Origin: a virus
Length of the DNA stretch: 25,231 nucleotides
IMG/VR virus record: IMGVR_UViG_3300005253_001264
Coordinates: 1 to 25,231 of that record
Strand: one strand, 5' to 3'
The stretch's first letter is position 1, and every line of letters begins with the position of its first letter. Of the stretch, positions 17,661 to 25,231 are shown in pieces. The notes under the pieces were generated by a model. It did no database searches and was not told where the DNA came from. It saw only the letters and a list, made by a program, of their open reading frames with translations. The position numbers and the translations under genes were made by a program.

Positions 17661-19409
17661 ATGGCCTCCATCATACACGAAAAAAATGTACGTGCTTCTT
17701 TTCCTCAACGTCTTGTCAGTGGCTCTAAGTCATGGTATAAAATAGTTGAACCGGCCTTGGTAAATAGAATGCTAATGCTGAAAGCAATAGAAGCCGGTTA
17801 CTTTTCCGGTACAGCAAGACAACACGGTATAAGTAAAAGCCATCCTATCAATCTCATGGACCGAAGTCTCAGTATTTTAATTCCATACTTAGTGATGAGT
17901 AACCCAAGACTTCTCATAACAAGCAAAAAGAGTGAGTATCGTCCCTTCGCAAAAACAACGGAATTGGCTTTTAACCATCTGATTGAAGAGATAAAATTTG
18001 CAATGAATTCACTCAGGCCGGTAGTAAGAGATTCCATGCTTGGTCTTGGTATCTTGAGAACCGGCATAATGAAATCACATGAAGTAGAAATTTTTGGTCA
18101 CAGACATGCAATAGGACAGGTTTACTCTGACCCTGTTGATCTGGTAGACTATATTGGAGACCCGTCTGCGATTTCTTTCGAGGGTTTCGAGTTTGAGGGA
18201 AATTACTACAAGATGCCTTTAGAGGCCGCACAGGAGGAATTCCGAAAACATGCAGACATACTCAAAGCTTCTTATAACCTGCACGGAGAACAAAGAGAAA
18301 ATGACCCACAGAGAATAGCAAAGAGAAATCATGTTGATGACCATGTTTCAACTCTTAGAGAATATGTCAGACTTGCAGATTACTGGATTCCAGATGAAAA
18401 TATAATACTTACTATTGAACCGAGCAGTGCAACTATCCTGCGTACAATAGATGCTGAAACGCCCGAAGGCGGGCCATACGATAAACTGTTTTACAAGGAC
18501 TTCCCCGGCTCTTCCCTTCCTATACCCCCACTGTGGTATTCAATGGACTTAGATGCGGCATTAAATGCGATTGTTCTGAAGATGAGAAGACAAGCAGAGT
18601 CACAGAAATCGAATCTTGTATATGAAGGTGATGCTGCGGATGATGCAGAAAGACTTGTTTCTGCTCCTGATCAGGGGTCAGTTAAAGTATCCAGTACTCA
18701 GGGGGTAGATGTTGTTACATGGCCGGGAATTGATGCTGAACATTATAAATGGGCGAATTACTTGGAAAATCAGTTCTCCATGCAGAACAACAACCTGTAT
18801 CTGTTAGGGGGACAGGGAACCGGTGCAGAGACTCTTGGACAGGACCAAATGCAGTTTGCTAATGCTTCCAAGAGTGTCGATGACATGACACAAAAAACCT
18901 ATTCCTTTACTCAAAGTGTGGCAAGAAAGATGGTATGGCACTTTTGGAGTGACCCACTAATATCTGTTCCAAGAATAAAAAGGATTGAAGGATTTGGTGA
19001 TATACCTGTTGTATTTGACCGGGCTGCAAGAGACGGGGAGTTTTGGGATTATGAGTTCAATGTCGAACCCTATTCCTTACAGAGACTATCTCCTACAGTA
19101 GAATTCCAAAGAACTATGAGTTTGCTGACACAGTGGATTCTTCCTTCTGCTCAGATTGCTGCTCAACAGGGTGCTCAAGTAAACGTACCGAAAGCAACGC
19201 AACACTTAGGTAAGATGATGGGACTGAGAGGATTGGATGACTGGTATGAGACCGCAGTTCCTTCGGCAGAAACTCGATTGAATCCGTATTCGCCAACACA
19301 AGGGAAAGTAAAACAAAAAGACGTTCAGGATGGTAGAACGGGTGCTAATCCAAACTCTGCAATAGCTAATAGTAGACAGAAAAATGAACGCAATGGGCAA
19401 CCCCTTTAG
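17661..19409 (+). CDS. portal protein
   Basis: A 582-residue protein directly after the large terminase, the standard place and size for the portal, the ring at the head vertex through which DNA passes. Supporting text: a basic N-terminus, a PLWYSMDLDAALNAI stretch, WPGIDAEHYKWANYLENQFS, a Gly-rich tunnel-loop-like region (LLGGQGTGAETLGQDQ) and a long helix (FANASKSVDDMTQKTYSFTQ), then a Gln/Ala/Asn-rich disordered tail. This is the gp-portal helix-loop pattern. AAGGAATAGC precedes the ATG. The assignment rests on order, size and general features more than on one signature. Confidence 0.85.
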   Translation: MASIIHEKNVRASFPQRLVSGSKSWYKIVEPALVNRMLMLKAIEAGYFSGTARQHGISKSHPINLMDRSLSILIPYLVMSNPRLLITSKKSEYRPFAKTTELAFNHLIEEIKFAMNSLRPVVRDSMLGLGILRTGIMKSHEVEIFGHRHAIGQVYSDPVDLVDYIGDPSAISFEGFEFEGNYYKMPLEAAQEEFRKHADILKASYNLHGEQRENDPQRIAKRNHVDDHVSTLREYVRLADYWIPDENIILTIEPSSATILRTIDAETPEGGPYDKLFYKDFPGSSLPIPPLWYSMDLDAALNAIVLKMRRQAESQKSNLVYEGDAADDAERLVSAPDQGSVKVSSTQGVDVVTWPGIDAEHYKWANYLENQFSMQNNNLYLLGGQGTGAETLGQDQMQFANASKSVDDMTQKTYSFTQSVARKMVWHFWSDPLISVPRIKRIEGFGDIPVVFDRAARDGEFWDYEFNVEPYSLQRLSPTVEFQRTMSLLTQWILPSAQIAAQQGAQVNVPKATQHLGKMMGLRGLDDWYETAVPSAETRLNPYSPTQGKVKQKDVQDGRTGANPNSAIANSRQKNERNGQPL

Positions 19410-19418
19410 GAGACAAAA

Positions 19419-19913
19419 ATGAGATCAGCAATAATGGTATTACTTGTATCAGTAGTTCTTTTCTTTAGTGGATGTGCTATGTTCCAGCCGAGAACCGCTG
19501 GCAGTAGACTTGCTAACTTACCTACCACTGGAACACAGGCGATATTTCAGACACTGAAAAGTAATAACTGGTTATTTACCTTATCAATAATCGGAGTAGG
19601 TGCTGGATTCTTTGCCTTCTTAAATGGAAGTTCCAAAGGACTTCAGTTTATGGCAGCATGTTTTATCGTCATCAGTCTCATCATAGGAGTGACTAAATAC
19701 TCTGCTATTATAGCCGTAATATCTATGATTGGAACTGTTGGTCTAATGGGCTACAGTATGTGGATACGAAAGAAGGCGATAAAAGAAATAGTGGAAGGAG
19801 TGCAACTGATCAGAGAAGAACCAACAATAAAACATGATGCTGCATTAAGTACATTCCAATCCAAAGCGACTAAGAAAATTGTAAAGAAAATAAAAACCAC
19901 AATTGATGTGTAG
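19419..19913 (+). CDS. membrane lipoprotein with three transmembrane helices
   Basis: A 164-residue protein. The N-terminal signal MRSAIMVLLVSVVLFFSGCA has a lipobox-like end (F-S-G-C19). Three membrane helices follow at about 52-68, 74-91 and 95-115, then a cytoplasm-type charged tail ending in a Lys-rich stretch. A holin, a spanin-like part or a membrane anchor are candidates; the lipid signal plus three helices does not match a named lysis family. AGGAG precedes the ATG. A membrane protein within the head block, between portal and scaffold, is notable. Confidence 0.8.
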   Translation: MRSAIMVLLVSVVLFFSGCAMFQPRTAGSRLANLPTTGTQAIFQTLKSNNWLFTLSIIGVGAGFFAFLNGSSKGLQFMAACFIVISLIIGVTKYSAIIAVISMIGTVGLMGYSMWIRKKAIKEIVEGVQLIREEPTIKHDAALSTFQSKATKKIVKKIKTTIDV

Positions 19914-19924
19914 GAGTCAGTATA

Positions 19925-20137
19925 ATGCCCAAAGGTATAGGATATCAAGACGCTTCTAAACTGTCGGCATTCAGACGAAAGAAAAGCAAAGATAAAGAGT
20001 CTCTGAAGAAACCCAAGTTTAACAAGAGAACAGAAAGTGTTATTCGGGGACTTGTGAAAGCCGGGTTTACCCGCGAGGAAGCTGAGGCGAGGGTAGATAA
20101 ATCCGCAAGAGAAGCGGCTAAAAAAAGGAGCAGGTAA
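19925..20137 (+). CDS. small basic protein in the head block (70 aa)
   Basis: MPKGIGYQDASKLSAFRRKK at the start, rich in Lys and Arg, with a helix TREEAEARVDKSAREAAKKR. Probably nucleic-acid or scaffold binding, by composition only. AGGAG is upstream; the stop overlaps the next start as TAATG. Confidence 0.72.
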   Translation: MPKGIGYQDASKLSAFRRKKSKDKESLKKPKFNKRTESVIRGLVKAGFTREEAEARVDKSAREAAKKRSR

Positions 20138-20502
20138 TGGCGGCAAACGGAACGGTAAACATAATTGCTCAACTTCTTGGTCTTGGTAAAGAGTTAAACT
20201 TCATTGATCGGTTTACTCTTACCAATACGCCTACTAAATCACACTATGCTTACAAACAACAGGTGGCAGCTAATACAGCCGAGGCTCTTGATATTGGTGA
20301 TATCTCTACCATTGATCTGATTGTAATAAAAGCAATTACTAATGATATGGAAATTGACACTTCTTGGGTATCATCTGAAAATGCTGAAATAGTTGTACTT
20401 GAAGGAGAGATAGCTGTATTCAAACCATCGGGTACTGTTTATGTCGATAACCAAACCACAGACGAACAGGTGACTTATGAGTACATTGTTATAGGGAGAT
20501 AA
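20137..20502 (+). CDS. small beta-rich virion protein (121 aa)
   Basis: MAANGTVNIIAQLLGLGKEL, then a regular series of strands with IDLIVIKAITNDMEIDTSWV, VVLEGEIAVFKPSG, VYVDNQ and a final YEYIVIGR. The fold looks like the small jelly-roll-like decoration or neck proteins found beside portal genes. AAAGGAGCAGGTA precedes the ATG. Virion role is inferred from the neighbourhood. Confidence 0.72.
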   Translation: MAANGTVNIIAQLLGLGKELNFIDRFTLTNTPTKSHYAYKQQVAANTAEALDIGDISTIDLIVIKAITNDMEIDTSWVSSENAEIVVLEGEIAVFKPSGTVYVDNQTTDEQVTYEYIVIGR

Positions 20503-20506
20503 TAAG

Positions 20507-20773
20507 GTGAATTCGGCAGATAAGCAATATGAACGTCATCTTTGTGAACAGACTTTGGAGATATCAAGAATTGTATATGTGGCAAGTTCTAATGAGTCAT
20601 ACCCAACAGCAAAACAAGTGATGGCGAAAAATGAGAAAGCAACAGTAGAAGAGATTCGTAATCAAATACAAGAGAATATAGATTTTCTCAGGGTGTACTT
20701 GAAATATCTGGTCTTTGATGTAGAGGCTTTGAGAAGAGAAATCACTGAACTGAAAAAAGCGAAGGGTAGATAA
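20507..20773 (+). CDS. small coiled-coil protein (88 aa, GTG start)
   Basis: MNSADKQYERHLCEQTLEIS at the start; the C-terminal half is a heptad-type helix (NQIQENIDFLRVYLKYLVFD, then VEALRREITELKKAK). A GTG start is used with GGGAGATAATAAG upstream. Possibly oligomeric. Its Q-N-I-x-F-L-R-x-Y-x-K-Y-L-x-F-D-x-E-A-x-R-R-E pattern occurs in phage head regions without a known role. Confidence 0.72.
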   Translation: MNSADKQYERHLCEQTLEISRIVYVASSNESYPTAKQVMAKNEKATVEEIRNQIQENIDFLRVYLKYLVFDVEALRREITELKKAKGR

Positions 20774-20774
20774 G

Positions 20775-21101
20775 ATGCCTGTATACAACTTCATGTGTCC
20801 GAGATGTGGAGAAGAGGATGATGATCTTTGTGCCTACCGGGATAAGAAATATCCTAAGTGTAAATGTGGTAGAAAAATGGTAGACGATTATTGTCCAAGA
20901 ACCACAAAAACTTATGGAGACAAAGAACGGGTATCAACGGCTCTTGGAGTACATCCTTCTCAAATAGCAAGCGGGGAAGCTGAGAGAGTTCATCCGGGAG
21001 CACGGTTTAACGAGAATGGTGATATGCTTATTAAGAATCGGGCCGAACAGAAACAACGGCTACGAGAACGCAATTGGGTAGATCGTAACAGTTATTGTTA
21101 A
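20775..21101 (+). CDS. FmdB-like zinc ribbon protein (108 aa)
   Basis: MPVYNFMCPRCGEEDDDLCA: the classic M-P-x-Y-x-[FY]-x-C-x2-C-G start of the FmdB family zinc ribbon, closed by C29/C31 and C40. The C-terminal half has VHPSQIASGEAERVHPGARF, a motif (H-P-x-Q-[IV] ... H-P-G-A-x-[FY]) seen in phage copies of this family near portal and capsid genes. Zinc binding is likely. The role in assembly is unknown. GGGTAGATAAG precedes the ATG. Confidence 0.82.
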   Translation: MPVYNFMCPRCGEEDDDLCAYRDKKYPKCKCGRKMVDDYCPRTTKTYGDKERVSTALGVHPSQIASGEAERVHPGARFNENGDMLIKNRAEQKQRLRERNWVDRNSYC

Positions 21102-21111
21102 GGGAGACAAA

Positions 21112-21474
21112 ATGAGTACAACGAACTTAAAGGGACAGTATTTTTATAAGGATATGGGGGACGGCACTTCGGTGAGTGTTGTAAGGAAACGTAGACCAGA
21201 TGATGAGGTCTGGGCTTTAGCTATGGAATTCCGGATGGGTGAAAAAGTTATGACATGTTTCCTTGAGGATTCCAGTGGGATATCTTTTGTTGAGGAGATG
21301 ACAGACGGACTTATTGACTATCTTGATGATGTGATTGAGATTGGTATTGAGATTCTGGAAGCGGACGGCGATGAATTTATTCTGCGAAAAAGAGAATTAG
21401 CCAAAAAGGAAAACAAGAAGGACAAGTGGAAAGATATCGAGACGACTAAAGAAGAGACAGTAAACAAAGCATAA
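21112..21474 (+). CDS. hypothetical protein upstream of the scaffold (120 aa)
   Basis: MSTTNLKGQYFYKDMGDGTS at the start, a beta-rich first half (VSVVRKRRPDDEVWALAMEF) and a helical acidic second half (IDYLDDVIEIGIEILEADGD) ending in a charged Lys/Glu tail. Fits a small head-assembly protein. AAGGGAGACAAA precedes the ATG, the same site as in the scaffold gene. No family is recognised. Confidence 0.72.
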   Translation: MSTTNLKGQYFYKDMGDGTSVSVVRKRRPDDEVWALAMEFRMGEKVMTCFLEDSSGISFVEEMTDGLIDYLDDVIEIGIEILEADGDEFILRKRELAKKENKKDKWKDIETTKEETVNKA

Positions 21475-21485
21475 AGGGAGATAAA

Positions 21486-22529
21486 ATGTCCGAAGAGATT
21501 AAGAATGATGACACCAATACTGATGATACAAACACAGACAATCCAAATATCGACGACACAAATGATGGGATGACTGATGGAGTTCCTACAGCAGTATCCA
21601 AAGCTATTGACACCGTGAATGATCAAAACAAGGACGATACTGATTACACTGATTTAGACGATGACAACAAGGACGATGACAATAAGGATGACGCCAAGGA
21701 TGATGATAATACCAAGGACAGTACTGATGACAGTACTGATAATGATACCGGAGATACCGGAGATGATGCCGATGAAGATGAAGGTATTATCGCACTTGGG
21801 TATGATGCTGAGACGGTCCAGAAGCTAAACGATCTTGACCCCAATATCGTAAAGGACATCAAAGCATTACTGGAGCGGGGGATTTCAGAAAAATCATCTG
21901 AGGATGACGACCCTGAGACTCCAAAGAAAAAGATCGAGAAGGTTGAGACTACGGGGCAAGTTACAGATGAGCAGTTGGAGGCTCTTGAAAAAGAGAATCC
22001 GGCTATGGCTGCTATTGTAAAGAGTCTCAACAGTCAGGTCGGAAAACTTTCCACTGCACTTAACTCGGTGACAGAAGACGAGAAAGTAAGAGCAGAGAAA
22101 GCAGAGAAGGAAGAGCACTACAGTAACTTCTGTGATATGAATAAAGTGTTGGATGGGTTGGAGAAAGACTTTCCTATCTTTGGTACGTATGACAAACTCC
22201 CTATGAATGTGGACGGAGTGCCTGATGACCGACATCGCTCAGTTAGAGAAAGAGCAGACTTGTGGGGTAAGGCCAATGCGTTGTATTCTACAGGGGCATT
22301 CGGTTCCTTTAAGGAATCGTTAGAAAGTGTTATTACCTTGTACCGAGGAGAAAACGGTGAGAACCTCGCCATGAGGAAAGTGGCTAAGGAATTAAGAGGC
22401 CGTTCAAAACAGATTACAACTCGTCCCAACAGAACTAAGACGAAAACAAAGACACCTAAAGAGGGCAGTGATGCTTTCATGGAGAAGGTCGTAGGAGACG
22501 CTCTCGCAGAAGCGGGTGTCAAAGACTAA
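21486..22529 (+). CDS. scaffolding protein
   Basis: A 347-residue protein. The first 90 residues are almost all Asp, Asn, Thr and Lys (MSEEIKNDDTNTDDTNTDNP and onward). The middle is helical with coiled-coil features (KSLNSQVGKLSTALNSVTED, then EKVRAEKAEKEEHY). The end is basic (SKQITTRPNRTKTKTKTPKE). An acidic, helical protein right before the major capsid gene with a basic tail is the normal scaffold layout; the tail would dock the capsid shell and is released or digested later. AAGGGAGATAAA precedes the ATG. Confidence 0.88.
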   Translation: MSEEIKNDDTNTDDTNTDNPNIDDTNDGMTDGVPTAVSKAIDTVNDQNKDDTDYTDLDDDNKDDDNKDDAKDDDNTKDSTDDSTDNDTGDTGDDADEDEGIIALGYDAETVQKLNDLDPNIVKDIKALLERGISEKSSEDDDPETPKKKIEKVETTGQVTDEQLEALEKENPAMAAIVKSLNSQVGKLSTALNSVTEDEKVRAEKAEKEEHYSNFCDMNKVLDGLEKDFPIFGTYDKLPMNVDGVPDDRHRSVRERADLWGKANALYSTGAFGSFKESLESVITLYRGENGENLAMRKVAKELRGRSKQITTRPNRTKTKTKTPKEGSDAFMEKVVGDALAEAGVKD

Positions 22530-22545
22530 GAACAAGGAGTTCTAA

Positions 22546-23640
22546 ATGAGTGCAGATTTAACAATTGAACAGGCAGTAGATGTTGGTCACGCTACGCTGG
22601 CTTCATATCGTAAGGAAGCTTTGCAGATGACCTTCAATGATATCAGTCACGAACTGTATAATACGTGGATGGCAAAAGCCGAGCGTGACAGTGGTGATTC
22701 TATCAAGGATTTCATTACTCTGACAGATACGGGTAATGCAAAGATGATCTCGTTGTGGGAAGAGGATACTCATAACACAGTCAATACTGACCATGAGATC
22801 AAGGTAGACTGGGCACATGCTACGACCAATATGGATTACAACCGTATTGAGTTGGCAATGAATACTGGCAACAAGGTTCGGATTTACAAGTATCTGACCG
22901 GCAAACAGTTGAACATGTACCGAGAGTTTGGTGAGCTTTTGCAGGTGAAGTTGATTCTTTCCCCGGCAAGTGCTACCGACAAGAAGAATCCTCATGGACT
23001 GGCTTCTTGGCTGAGTCTGGGTACTTCCGGCTCAACCGGTGCTTGGACTGGTTACAAGGGTAGGTATAATGATGGTTCTGGTACTGCGTACAATGTTGGT
23101 ACGATTAGTTCCAGTGCGTCCGACAAACCTCGTTGGGCTTCGTATTACGCTGACCATCAGGGACAGTTTGGTGATAATCTTCTTAGTTTGCTCGGTAGAG
23201 CTACACGGAAGACCCACTTTATCCCGACGATGCTTCCGACCGCTGTTGCCAAAGAGACTGGACCTCAACCGTTCCGTTATTACAGTAATGATAATGTGAT
23301 CGGAAACCTCGAAGCAATAGCTCGTAAGATGGACGACAATGTTGGTCCCGATCTTGCTAAGTACTTCGGTCGTATTCTGTACAAGGGTGTTCCGTTTATC
23401 TACGTGAGCTTCCTTGATAGTAGTTCCAGTTACACCCCAATTATGGGTACTGACCCGATCTATGGTGTCAACCATGATTTCTTCAAGGTTCGTATTCTGA
23501 GAGAGAATGACTATACCCTCGGCAAACCTACGCCAAGAGACGGTTCTCACAATATTCTCACTGTGCCCCTTGATGTTTCGTTGGCGATTACCGCTACTAC
23601 CAGACAGCGGGCCGGGTTCCTGATTAGTCAACATGCGTAA
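22546..23640 (+). CDS. major capsid protein
   Basis: A 364-residue protein directly after the scaffold. MSADLTIEQAVDVGHATLAS at the start, then a long helix ALQMTFNDISHELYNTWMAK, TLTDTGNAKMISLWEEDT, a Gly/Ser/Thr-rich loop (GTSGSTGAWTGYKGRYNDGS), and a conserved-looking C-terminus with TVPLDVSLAITATTRQRAGF. Size, place, dense GC-rich codons and absence of other candidates support a HK97-fold major capsid protein. The exact family is not assigned. Ribosome site AAGGAG precedes the ATG. Confidence 0.9.
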   Translation: MSADLTIEQAVDVGHATLASYRKEALQMTFNDISHELYNTWMAKAERDSGDSIKDFITLTDTGNAKMISLWEEDTHNTVNTDHEIKVDWAHATTNMDYNRIELAMNTGNKVRIYKYLTGKQLNMYREFGELLQVKLILSPASATDKKNPHGLASWLSLGTSGSTGAWTGYKGRYNDGSGTAYNVGTISSSASDKPRWASYYADHQGQFGDNLLSLLGRATRKTHFIPTMLPTAVAKETGPQPFRYYSNDNVIGNLEAIARKMDDNVGPDLAKYFGRILYKGVPFIYVSFLDSSSSYTPIMGTDPIYGVNHDFFKVRILRENDYTLGKPTPRDGSHNILTVPLDVSLAITATTRQRAGFLISQHA

Positions 23641-23703
23641 GAAGTAATGTCGGTCGAGTTATGTAAGGCCGTGAATGTAAAAGTATTTTGAAAGGAAAGT
23701 ATT

Positions 23704-24822
23704 ATGGCGTTTAGCCAATTTGGAACGAATGCAAATGCTCGCAAAAAGCGGGTATATTACACAGAAGGAAGTACGATTTATGAGGGTATGCCGGTATGCT
23801 ATGAGTTTGACGCAACGGCAAATGTCCTTGATTACGACAAGGGTGCTGGCGGTGATAGAGCTTGTCAGACAAGTCCTACTACTACGGCAGAAGGCAACCA
23901 GAATGAAGGTAAATTCATGCGGGTAGAAGACCCTGATACTGGTAACATTCAGTTTTTTGCTGGTGTTGTTGCGGGTTCTTCTTATGCGGGCCTTGTAGGA
24001 CCCCGCTGGTTGGATATTTATATTCCCAATGGGGCTATTGTTCCTGTCCGTGCAGATGTACAATGTACTGTAGGCAGAACTATTCTTGCTGTTGAGAGTG
24101 CTTCTCAGGAGCTTACTGTTCCTCTGGCAGCTAATCAGGCAAGACCTGTTGCTATTGCTGCGGAAACAACGGATTTGTCCAGTGTAAGTGGTCTTACTCT
24201 TGCAAAATTGGATGCAAGTTTGTTTATTACACAGGACAATACTGGCGACCCTCTGATCATAGATGATGATGCTGCTGCGGCAGTGACCGTGAATAGTATT
24301 AACTTGCTATTTAATGGTACTGGTGGACCGAAGCGTGGTCTCTATGCAGTTGGTGAGATTGCCGGTCTGGGTCATGCGACATGGGGTATGTGGAAATATA
24401 GATCATATCTAAGTGCCGCATTGGTATCTAATGTTGTCCATACTCTCTGTGCAAACTTGCATTTCAAAGATGGTGCTGAGATAGCAGTAACTTCCGGTCA
24501 CTGGAATTCTGCTATGTATGCTTCTGTAGAAACAGAAGTATCGGCAACTGCCCCTGATTTGAGTGGCGGTTCTGTGGCAGGTCTTTCTTTGGAGTACTAT
24601 GTTGATGAAAGTACAGGAGCACCGATCAAAGCTTATGCCTTGTATGTTCATGCCGGTACTTACAATTGGGATGGATTGTTAGCTATCCGAAACGCAGGAG
24701 ATTGTGGAGATTACACCTCTACCGGAGATGCTCCGGCTCTTGCTACTGGTGATAAGATGATTCCTGTTGATATTGCAGGGACAACTTATTACCTCGTTGC
24801 TTTAGCGGATTCGGGTGTGTAA
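23704..24822 (+). CDS. large structural protein, possible capsid decoration or head fibre
   Basis: A 372-residue beta-rich protein: MAFSQFGTNANARKKRVYYT, then TEGSTIYEGMPVCYEFDATA, a Gly-rich body, HWNSAMYASVETEVSA and a beta-rich end with TYYLVALADSGV. The K-x-V-x-Y-x-E-G-x-x-x-x-x-G-M-x-[VL]-C-Y pattern is typical of virion proteins coded just after the major capsid in phages of this type, where they are usually annotated as structural. AAAGGAAAGTATT precedes the ATG. Whether it is decoration, fibre or vertex is not known. Confidence 0.75.
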   Translation: MAFSQFGTNANARKKRVYYTEGSTIYEGMPVCYEFDATANVLDYDKGAGGDRACQTSPTTTAEGNQNEGKFMRVEDPDTGNIQFFAGVVAGSSYAGLVGPRWLDIYIPNGAIVPVRADVQCTVGRTILAVESASQELTVPLAANQARPVAIAAETTDLSSVSGLTLAKLDASLFITQDNTGDPLIIDDDAAAAVTVNSINLLFNGTGGPKRGLYAVGEIAGLGHATWGMWKYRSYLSAALVSNVVHTLCANLHFKDGAEIAVTSGHWNSAMYASVETEVSATAPDLSGGSVAGLSLEYYVDESTGAPIKAYALYVHAGTYNWDGLLAIRNAGDCGDYTSTGDAPALATGDKMIPVDIAGTTYYLVALADSGV

Positions 24823-24842
24823 TAAAGAAGTGTGTTTTAATG

Positions 24843-24875
24843 GGAGGGGCCTTAACCGGCCCTTCCTATCTTTTC
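24843..24875 (+). terminator. putative terminator between structural genes
   Basis: GGAGGGGCC pairs with GGCCCTTCC (nine pairs, one G-U) around a TTAACC loop, followed by the T-rich TATCTTTT. It ends about 20 nt before the next start and may reduce expression of downstream genes relative to the capsid genes. Confidence 0.7.
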
Positions 24876-24896
24876 TAACTTTTTAAGGGGACAGAA

Positions 24897-25231
24897 ATGA
24901 AAATGTATGATTTGGACCTGAGTGAGTACAAGGTAGATTTCGAGCGATGGGAAGTAGAGGACGAAAAACGGGTTCTTAAAACAGGCAAAGAACCCTTCCC
25001 GATCAAGAAGGAAATTGCCGACATGCTCCGAATACCGGGCGTCTACAAAGATGGAGTTGAGTCTTTTGACGGCCTGATGTTGAGTAGAGAAATTCGGGCT
25101 TGCGAAGACGATAGTTTCAAAATCAATGAGGACGAATTGAAAATTTTGAAGGCTGTTATGGACAAGTTGATTGCCCGTGATCACAATCCTTCTACGGGTC
25201 AGATTGCTCTCGGTGGGCCACGTTACGAGGA
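24897..25231 (+). CDS. hypothetical protein, C-terminus cut by the window edge
   Basis: The first 111 codons: MKMYDLDLSEYKVDFERWEV, then KTGKEPFPIKKEIADMLRIP and DELKILKAVMDKLIARDHNP. Acidic and helical, ending at the edge with GGPRYEE. AAGGGGACAGAA precedes the ATG. Its place after the structural genes suggests a virion or head-closure protein; no family is recognised. Confidence 0.75.
   Translation, partial: MKMYDLDLSEYKVDFERWEVEDEKRVLKTGKEPFPIKKEIADMLRIPGVYKDGVESFDGLMLSREIRACEDDSFKINEDELKILKAVMDKLIARDHNPSTGQIALGGPRYE

Noticed and set aside
23032-23634. 200-codon minus-strand frame
   Set aside because: Antisense to the major capsid gene, created by its codon bias.
1-25231. CRISPR array, integrase or insertion sequence
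   Set aside because: No regularly spaced long repeats, no integrase or transposase motifs and no terminal inverted repeats were seen; the repeats found are short and paired.

Overview
The window is a stretch of an uncultured tailed double-stranded DNA phage (Caudoviricetes-like). It carries a complete packaging and head block (terminase small and large subunits, portal, scaffold, major capsid) together with a family A DNA polymerase and dozens of tightly packed small genes. No cellular housekeeping genes are seen. Nearly every gene has a strong Shine-Dalgarno sequence (GGAG, AGGA or GGGGA type). Genes are chained by ATGA, TAATG or TGATG overlaps. All three stop codons are used, so translation is standard bacterial. 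One near-perfect sigma-70 promoter, a consensus DnaA box and a lipobox suggest a bacterial host, perhaps Gram-negative, but the host cannot be named. No integrase or repressor is visible.

Layout. (1) 1-4443, minus strand: accessory operon with two radical SAM proteins, a duplicated ribosomal L7/L12-like mini-gene, a tRNA-Asn and small unknown proteins. (2) 4444-4951: divergent non-coding region with AT-rich stretches, a perfect DnaA box, direct repeats and a 102-nt element also found at 13411-13512; it is a candidate origin and control region. (3) 4952-5783, plus: five tiny genes (two Cys-rich, one an 18-residue basic peptide), closed by a terminator. (4) 5898-6190: small region lying between two converging terminators. 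(5) 7059 down to 6258, minus: five tiny genes behind a sigma-70 promoter, closed by a terminator. (6) 7165-7674: about 500 nt without a convincing gene but with several hairpins. (7) 13305 down to 7675, minus: replication-type operon that starts with a sigma-region-4-like HTH protein and PolA, followed by zinc-finger proteins, a SEC-C protein and an SPFH protein. (8) 13306-13760: second divergent control region. (9) 13761 to the right edge, plus: late operon of zinc/HNH protein, HNH endonuclease, TerS, endonuclease VII, TerL, portal, membrane lipoprotein, small virion proteins, scaffold, major capsid and a second large structural protein.

How it fits together: the minus operons look like early or middle genes for takeover and replication, the plus right arm is head morphogenesis and packaging, and the two divergent non-coding regions sharing a 102-nt element are the likely switches. 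The most unusual points are that shared element, the duplication that preserved the tail of a radical SAM gene in front of an L7/L12-like mini-gene, the phage SPFH protein, and the nuclease-rich terminase block that uses three TTG starts and a shared N-terminal peptide.
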